Assembly: GCA_021018815.1 (NCBI GenBank)
Contig: JAITYX010000022.1
Span: 682,001 to 746,000, forward strand
Direction of reading: 5' to 3'
Length of the DNA stretch: 64,000 nucleotides
From: Talinum fruticosum
Lineage: Eukaryota > Streptophyta > Magnoliopsida > Caryophyllales > Talinaceae
This document shows positions 59,445-64,000 of this stretch, one piece after another. The translations under genes and the position numbers were made by a program. Each line of letters opens with the position of its first letter. The first letter of the stretch is position 1. Under the pieces are notes generated by a model. That model searched no databases. It had not been told where the DNA came from and saw only the letters and a list, made by a program, of their open reading frames with translations.

Positions 59445-59859
59445 TGTCACGGAACGCTCCGGAAGAACCCGGAACCTTCTAGACTTCTCTCCATGGTTCC
59501 ACCAAGGACTCCCAAGTTCCAGAATATTCTACACTAATGTAGAGATGTAGATACTTGTATAGAGGATTCTAGATGTGCAATCCTAGTCGTTGGATCAATT
59601 AGATCTCCACCGTCCATTGAGGAGGTGGCCATGTATAAATACCCCCATGGGGTCCTCATTTGTAATCATCCAAGAGTTCAATACACAAAGCATTCTCCCA
59701 AACTCTCTCTCTCTAAGTGTCTTTGCTTACTAAGCTTTCTCTCTCTAACTTAAGTTAAGCATCATCAAGGCTTACTAGCAAGCTTACAAAAGGGTCTCGG
59801 GGCCTAGTTTGCTAGCGCCGCACGGGTCCTAAGTTCGAGTGAATTATCGTTCCGTGACA
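59445..59859 (+). repeat. 5' LTR of the gypsy element
   Basis: 415 bp beginning TGTCACGGAACG and ending CGTTCCGTGACA, a perfect 12-bp inverted repeat at the LTR tips. It holds a TATAAATA box at about 59634-59641. Confidence 0.9.
59634..59641 (+). promoter_or_regulatory. LTR TATA box
   Basis: TATAAATA in GTATAAATACCCCCATGG, about 190 bp into the LTR, in the position expected for the gypsy promoter. Confidence 0.7.
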
Positions 59860-59888
59860 GTTGGTATCGAGCCAAAGTTTGGGCAAGA

Positions 59889-61025
59889 ATGTCGAGCATC
59901 ACTGAAGGAGGCCAACAACCACAAGGAGGCAAGAAGGGCCGGGAGAAGTCCCGAGAGGCTGTTGCCGCTCTCGAGGAAAGGGTTGCCCAACTGCATAGTC
60001 TCTTTGTCGGCTTAAGGGAAGAAGTCGACACCACGACTCAGCAAGTCGGGGAGCTCCGGTCTAGGGAAGATGACTCGGAGCTCAAGGAAGAGATGCGGTT
60101 GGCCTTGAATGCGGTAGTGACGGACTTCACCAAGGAGGTGGCCGCCCTTAAAGCCACAGTGGAGGCTAAAGATAACGAACTCAAGGCCGCTCTCAATGGT
60201 CAACAAGAGCTTCGGCCGCTCTCCACGACCAAAGGGAGCAAATGGAGGAATTAAAGGCACAAATGAAGTTGTGCACGGTCGCGGTGGCCAATAGTGGGTC
60301 AGTCCAAGCAACGACTGCCCCTAGGATGAGTGCATCCAAGCCGCCGGACTACAAGGGAGCCCGGAGCGCGAAGGAAATTGACAATTTCCTATGGGGACTC
60401 AAGGCTTACTTCAAAGCCTCCGGCATTGAGGGAGACGACCTCAAGGTGAGTAACGCTTCCCTTTTTCTTAAAGATACGGCTCTTGTTTGGTGGCGACGTC
60501 GGTGTGACGACGTCAACAGAGGGGCTGACCCCGTTATCACATGGGAGGCATTCAAGGAAGAACTCAAGAAGTAGTTCTATCCCACGGATGCCCAACGGGA
60601 AGCGCGGGTCAAGCTTCGACACCTCCAACACAAGGAGGGTCATATTCGGGAATATGTGAAGGAATTCCAAGAACTACGCTTGGAAATCCCTTCCATGGGT
60701 GACCAAGATGCGTTATGCTTCTTCCTCGATGGCCTATGTGGATGGGCCAGGATGGAGTTAGAAAGGCGAGGAGTACAAGACCTCGCCTCCGTGATTGCTT
60801 GCCGCCGAGTCGCTCTACGAATTCAAGTCCTCAAGAGGACAAAATAAGAAGGCGAGAACACAGCAAAAGTGGGGAGACCGTGACAAGTCTCCTAAGAAGG
60901 CAAAGCCGTCCTCCTATAGGGACAAGGGGAAGTCCAAGGAGGGCCACCCAAGAAGGAGATCTCCTGCTTCCTTTGCAACGGGCCTCATCGAATCTTTGAG
61001 TGTCCGAAAGGGGCAAGCTTGCCGC
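59889..61025 (+). pseudogene. Gypsy gag (frameshifted)
   Basis: Gag starts at the ATG at 59889 with MSSITEGGQQPQGGKKGREK and a coiled-coil (AALEERVAQLHSLFVGLREE onward). It shifts frame near 60210 to MEELKAQMKL (60242) and continues with the gag core: PDYKGARSAKEIDNFLWGLK and LFLKDTALVWWRRR. A TAG stop at 60572-60574 replaces a probable Gln codon (EELKK-stop-FYPTD). Reading resumes with HIREYVKEFQELRLEIPSMG to about 60840, a Lys/Ser-rich linker, and a zinc knuckle CFLCNGPHRIFEC (about 60960-61005) that is itself in another frame. Gag normally forms the particle around the element RNA. Confidence 0.88.
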
Positions 61026-61495
61026 TCTAGTCATGGAGGAAGAGCGACAAGAGGAGAAGAATCTCGCTTCCATGAGGCTTCTCAATGCCATCCAAGATAA
61101 AGTGGAGGGGCAGCCTTGTGGACGCATGTATGTGGAAACCCACGTCAACGGTAAGCCACTACAAGCCATGTTGGATACGGGAGCCGATACGGTCTATATG
61201 GGCAAGGAGCTTGCCGAGGAAATTGGCTTCTCCTACACTAAGGAGAAGGGCTTCGTCAAGGGGTTCAACGCAAGGAGTCTCCCAATCGAAGGTGTTGCAC
61301 ATAACACCGAAATCCAAATCGGCCGAGTGGAAAGGTAAGGCCGACATCACTGTTGCTCCCTTAGATGATAAGAAATTCTATCTTGGTATCGATTTCCTTG
61401 ATACGGTGAAGGCATTCTTAGTGCCTTACACCAACACAATGTGTATCATGGAGACGGGGCAGCCTTGTGTCGTCCCCAGTGAAGAGAGAGATTGA
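61000..61495 (+). pseudogene. Gypsy aspartic protease region
   Basis: Follows the zinc knuckle in frame: GKLAALVMEEERQEEKNLAS, GRMYVETHVNGKPLQAMLDT with the active-site LDTGAD, then FVKGFNARSLPIEGVAHNTE. A frameshift near 61335 leads to ADITVAPLDDKKFYLGIDFL. This retropepsin cleaves Gag-Pol. The catalytic Asp is present, but the frame breaks before the domain ends. Confidence 0.88.
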
Positions 61496-62975
61496 TGAAG
61501 GGAAGATGCTCTCCGCTCTTCAATTCTCCAAGGGTATCAAGAAGAGGGAACCGACCTTCATTGCCACCCTCAAGGAGGATGAGGGGGCAAAGGATGTCCA
61601 AGCACCCAAAGCTGTCCAAGAGGTGTTGGACGAGTTTCAAGATGTGATGCCCGCCGAGCTGCCAAAGAAACTTCCTCCAAGGCGGGAAGTAGATCATGCC
61701 ATCGAGTTGGAGCAAGGGGCAAAACCACCAGCGTTTGCGCCCTACCGGATGGCACCTCCGGAGCTTGAGGAGCTGGGGAGACAATTGAAGGAATTGTTAG
61801 ATATTGGGTACATCCGTCCCTCGAAATCACCCTATGGTGCGCCGGTTCTTTTCCGGAAGAAACATGATGGGTCCCTTCGACTGTGCATCGACTACCGGGC
61901 ACTCAACAAGATTACTATCAAGAACAAGTACCCGATTCCGCGCATCGATGATCTATTCGATCAACTGGGAGATGCAAGGTACTTCACCAAGTTGGACTTG
62001 AGGAGCGGGTACTATCAAGTCCGCATAGCTGAAGGGGACGAGGCCAAGATGGCATGTGTCACACGCTACGGTTCGTACGAGTTTCTGGTCATGCCCTTTG
62101 GCCTCACGAACGCACCAGCCACATTTTGTACCCTCATGAACAAGGTACTTGCTCCTTACCTTGATCGCTTCGTCGTTGTCTACTTAGATGATATTGTCAT
62201 CTATAGTAAGAATTTGGAGGAGCATGTGAGACATTTGCGGGAAGTGTTCTCAACCTTGAGGGACAACCAGCTCTGCGTCAAGAAGGAGAAGTGCTCCTTT
62301 GCCCAAGAAGAGGTGCCTTTCTTGGGTCATATTGTCGGCAAGGGAAGGATTCGGATGGACCCTTCCAAGGTGAAGGCCATACAGGAGTGGGAGCCACCCA
62401 CTAAGGTCACCGAGCTAAGATCTTTCCTTGGCTTAGTGAACTACTACCGGCGGTTCATTCAAAATTATTCCGCAATCGCCGCTCCTCTCACCGACTTGTT
62501 GAAGAAGGGAAGAGGATGGGCTTGGAGGCCGGAGTGCCAACAAGCATTCGAAGCGTTGAAGAAGGCTATCACGAAGGAACCAGTGCTAGTCCTTCCCGAC
62601 CTTCACAAGTCATTTGAGTTACACACCGATGCTTCGACTTCGCCATCGGAGGAGTTCTATTGCAGGAAGGTCATCCCATTGCCTTCGAGAGTCGGAAACT
62701 TAATGATACGAGAGGCGTTACACGGTACAAGAGAAAGAGATGACCGCGAGTAGTGCATTGTCTTCGCACTTGGAGGCATTACTTGCTAGGAAGTAAGTTC
62801 GTCATCAAGACGGACAACGTTGCCACGAGCTATTTTCAAACACGAAGAAGCTCACTCCCAAGCAAGCGAGGTGGCAAGATTTCCTAGCAGAGTTTGACTA
62901 TGAGCTGGAGTACAAACCCGGCAAGGCTAATCTGGTGGCCGACGCCCTGAGCCGAAAAGGGAGCTTGCCAACTTA
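61467..62975 (+). pseudogene. Gypsy reverse transcriptase and RNase H
   Basis: A long open frame (61467-62753, 428 codons) covers the whole [72 protein letters not shown], then the active site [11 protein letters not shown] and [15 protein letters not shown]. The connection and RNase H start follow ([24 protein letters not shown]). The frame breaks near 62640 within RNase H. The rest is readable in other frames up to the closing [18 protein letters not shown] (about 62905-62965). The two catalytic Asp of YLDD are intact. Confidence 0.92.
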
Positions 62976-63009
62976 AGCCGGCCTCAAAGCAACTTAAGAG
63001 ACCGGATTC

Positions 63010-64000
63010 GTGAGGGGCTTAAGCACGATCGCTTGGCCCGAGACCATCATCAACCTCGTGCGGGAAGGCAAGACAAGGAGATTCTGGGTTGAAGATGGCC
63101 TCGTACTCACAAAAGGCAAACGCCTTTACGTACCTGCCTACGACAACCTGCGGAGGGAAGTCGTTAAGGAGTGTCACGATAGCAAGTGGGCGGGACATCC
63201 GGGGTTGCACCGAACGCTCGTACTTGTGAGCGACTCTTATTATTGGCCTCACTTGAAGGATGATGTGGAGGCCTACGTGAGGACTTGTCTTGTATGTCAA
63301 CAGGACAAGATTAAACAAAGAGCTCCCGCAGGACTCTTAGAGCCACTTCCCATTCCCGAGAGACCATGGGAAAGTGTCTCGATGGACTTCATCGTGGGCT
63401 TACCCATGAGCGATGGGTGCAATTGGGTTATTGTGGTGGTAGACCGGTACTCCAAGTATGCCACTTTCATTCCTGCACCCAAGGAATGTTCAGCGAAGCA
63501 GGCCGCCCAACTGTTCTTCAAGCACGTGGTGAAGTATTGGGGCTGCCGCGTTTGATAGTGAGTGATCGGGACACTCGCTTTACGGGTCGTTTCCGGACGG
63601 AGCTATTCAAGCTCATGGGGTCCGAACTCAACTTCTCCACCAGCTTTCACCCTCGGACCGATGGACAAACGGAGCGGGTGAATGCACTTTTGGAGCTTTA
63701 CCCGAGGCACCATGTGTGTGCCAACCAACGGGATTGGGCGAAGCTACTTGATGTAGCCCGGTTCTTGTACAACCTACGAGAAGCGAGTCCACCGGCCGGA
63801 GTCCGTTCGAGATTGTAACGGGCAACAACCTCCGACTCCGAGCACGATCGCCACAGGTTACAAGGGTCCAAGCCCGCCTGCTTTCAAGTTCGCAAAGGAC
63901 TGGAATGATCAAGCCGACATGGCGCGAGCTTACTTGGAGAAAGCCTCCAAGAAGATGAAGAAATGGGCCGACAAGAAGCGTCGCCCACGAGAGTTCCAAG
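63010..64000 (+). pseudogene. Gypsy integrase (partial at window end)
   Basis: The zinc-binding HHCC site is complete (ECHDSKWAGHPGL, then CLVCQ). The catalytic core has D in SMDFIVGLP, D in VSDRDTRF and E in TDGQTER. A one-base frameshift near 63540 (KYWG|LPRLIVSD) splits the core between two frames. After another shift near 63800 the sequence continues to KFAKDWNDQADMARAYLEKA and KKMKKWADKKRRP at the window edge. The C-terminal chromodomain, if any, is beyond the window. Confidence 0.9.

Larger units (their letters stand above)
59445..64000 (+). mobile_element. Ty3/gypsy chromovirus-type element, right end outside the window
   Basis: 5' LTR at 59445-59859, primer site TTGGTATCGAGCC at 59861-59873 (initiator-Met type), then gag, protease, RT, RNase H and integrase in gypsy order to the window end. 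Motifs (CFLCNGPHRIFECP zinc knuckle, LDTGAD protease, YLDD RT) are well kept, but several frameshifts and a stop show it is inactive, though younger than the other elements here. It is markedly GC-richer than its surroundings. The likely 5' target duplication is GCCAG (59440-59444); its partner is off the window. Confidence 0.92.

Overview
This is a window of plant nuclear DNA, most likely from a eudicot. It is AT-rich, its genes have GT-AG introns, and it carries chromovirus, Tat-like gypsy, copia, CACTA, LINE and MITE remnants, a plant-type eIF6 gene, REM-type B3 genes and an NLR tail. I see no bacterial or organellar gene organisation, and no rRNA, tRNA or CRISPR array. Species cannot be named from the sequence alone.

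Layout. 1-7021: a short secreted-peptide-like gene (184-387, minus), then AT-rich DNA with Stowaway-like MITE copies and a GC-rich element around a CT/CA microsatellite. 7022-13383: a rearranged Tekay-like chromovirus bounded by inverted LTR 3' ends and a perfect 5-bp target duplication. 15110-15430 (minus): a second secreted-peptide-like gene with three 15-residue tandem repeats, sharing its N-terminus with the first. About 17020-26400: a decayed CACTA element (TNP2-type transposase on the minus strand), itself split by a 3.6-kb solo LTR. 27524-29010: a MITE beside a LINE tail. 29270-32650: an old tandem duplication without genes.

32819-36808 (minus): an intact, seven-coding-exon eIF6 gene, the only clear housekeeping gene. 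37161-50611: remnants and one intact copy of a two-B3-domain REM-type gene (48706-50611, plus), tandemly duplicated with a pseudogene at 46006-46560 and invaded by a Tat-like gypsy remnant and MITEs. 52600-55970: a decayed copia element (minus) split by another repeat. 56000-59150: mostly unassigned. 59160-59444: the C-terminal LRR tail of an NLR resistance gene, cut off by a gypsy element that starts at 59445 and runs off the window end.

The two expressed-looking conventional genes (eIF6 and the REM B3 gene) have no shared pathway. The least explained signal is the pair of small signal-peptide ORFs at 184-387 and 15110-15430. They look like members of one undescribed secreted-peptide family, one of them with an internal 45-bp tandem repeat.
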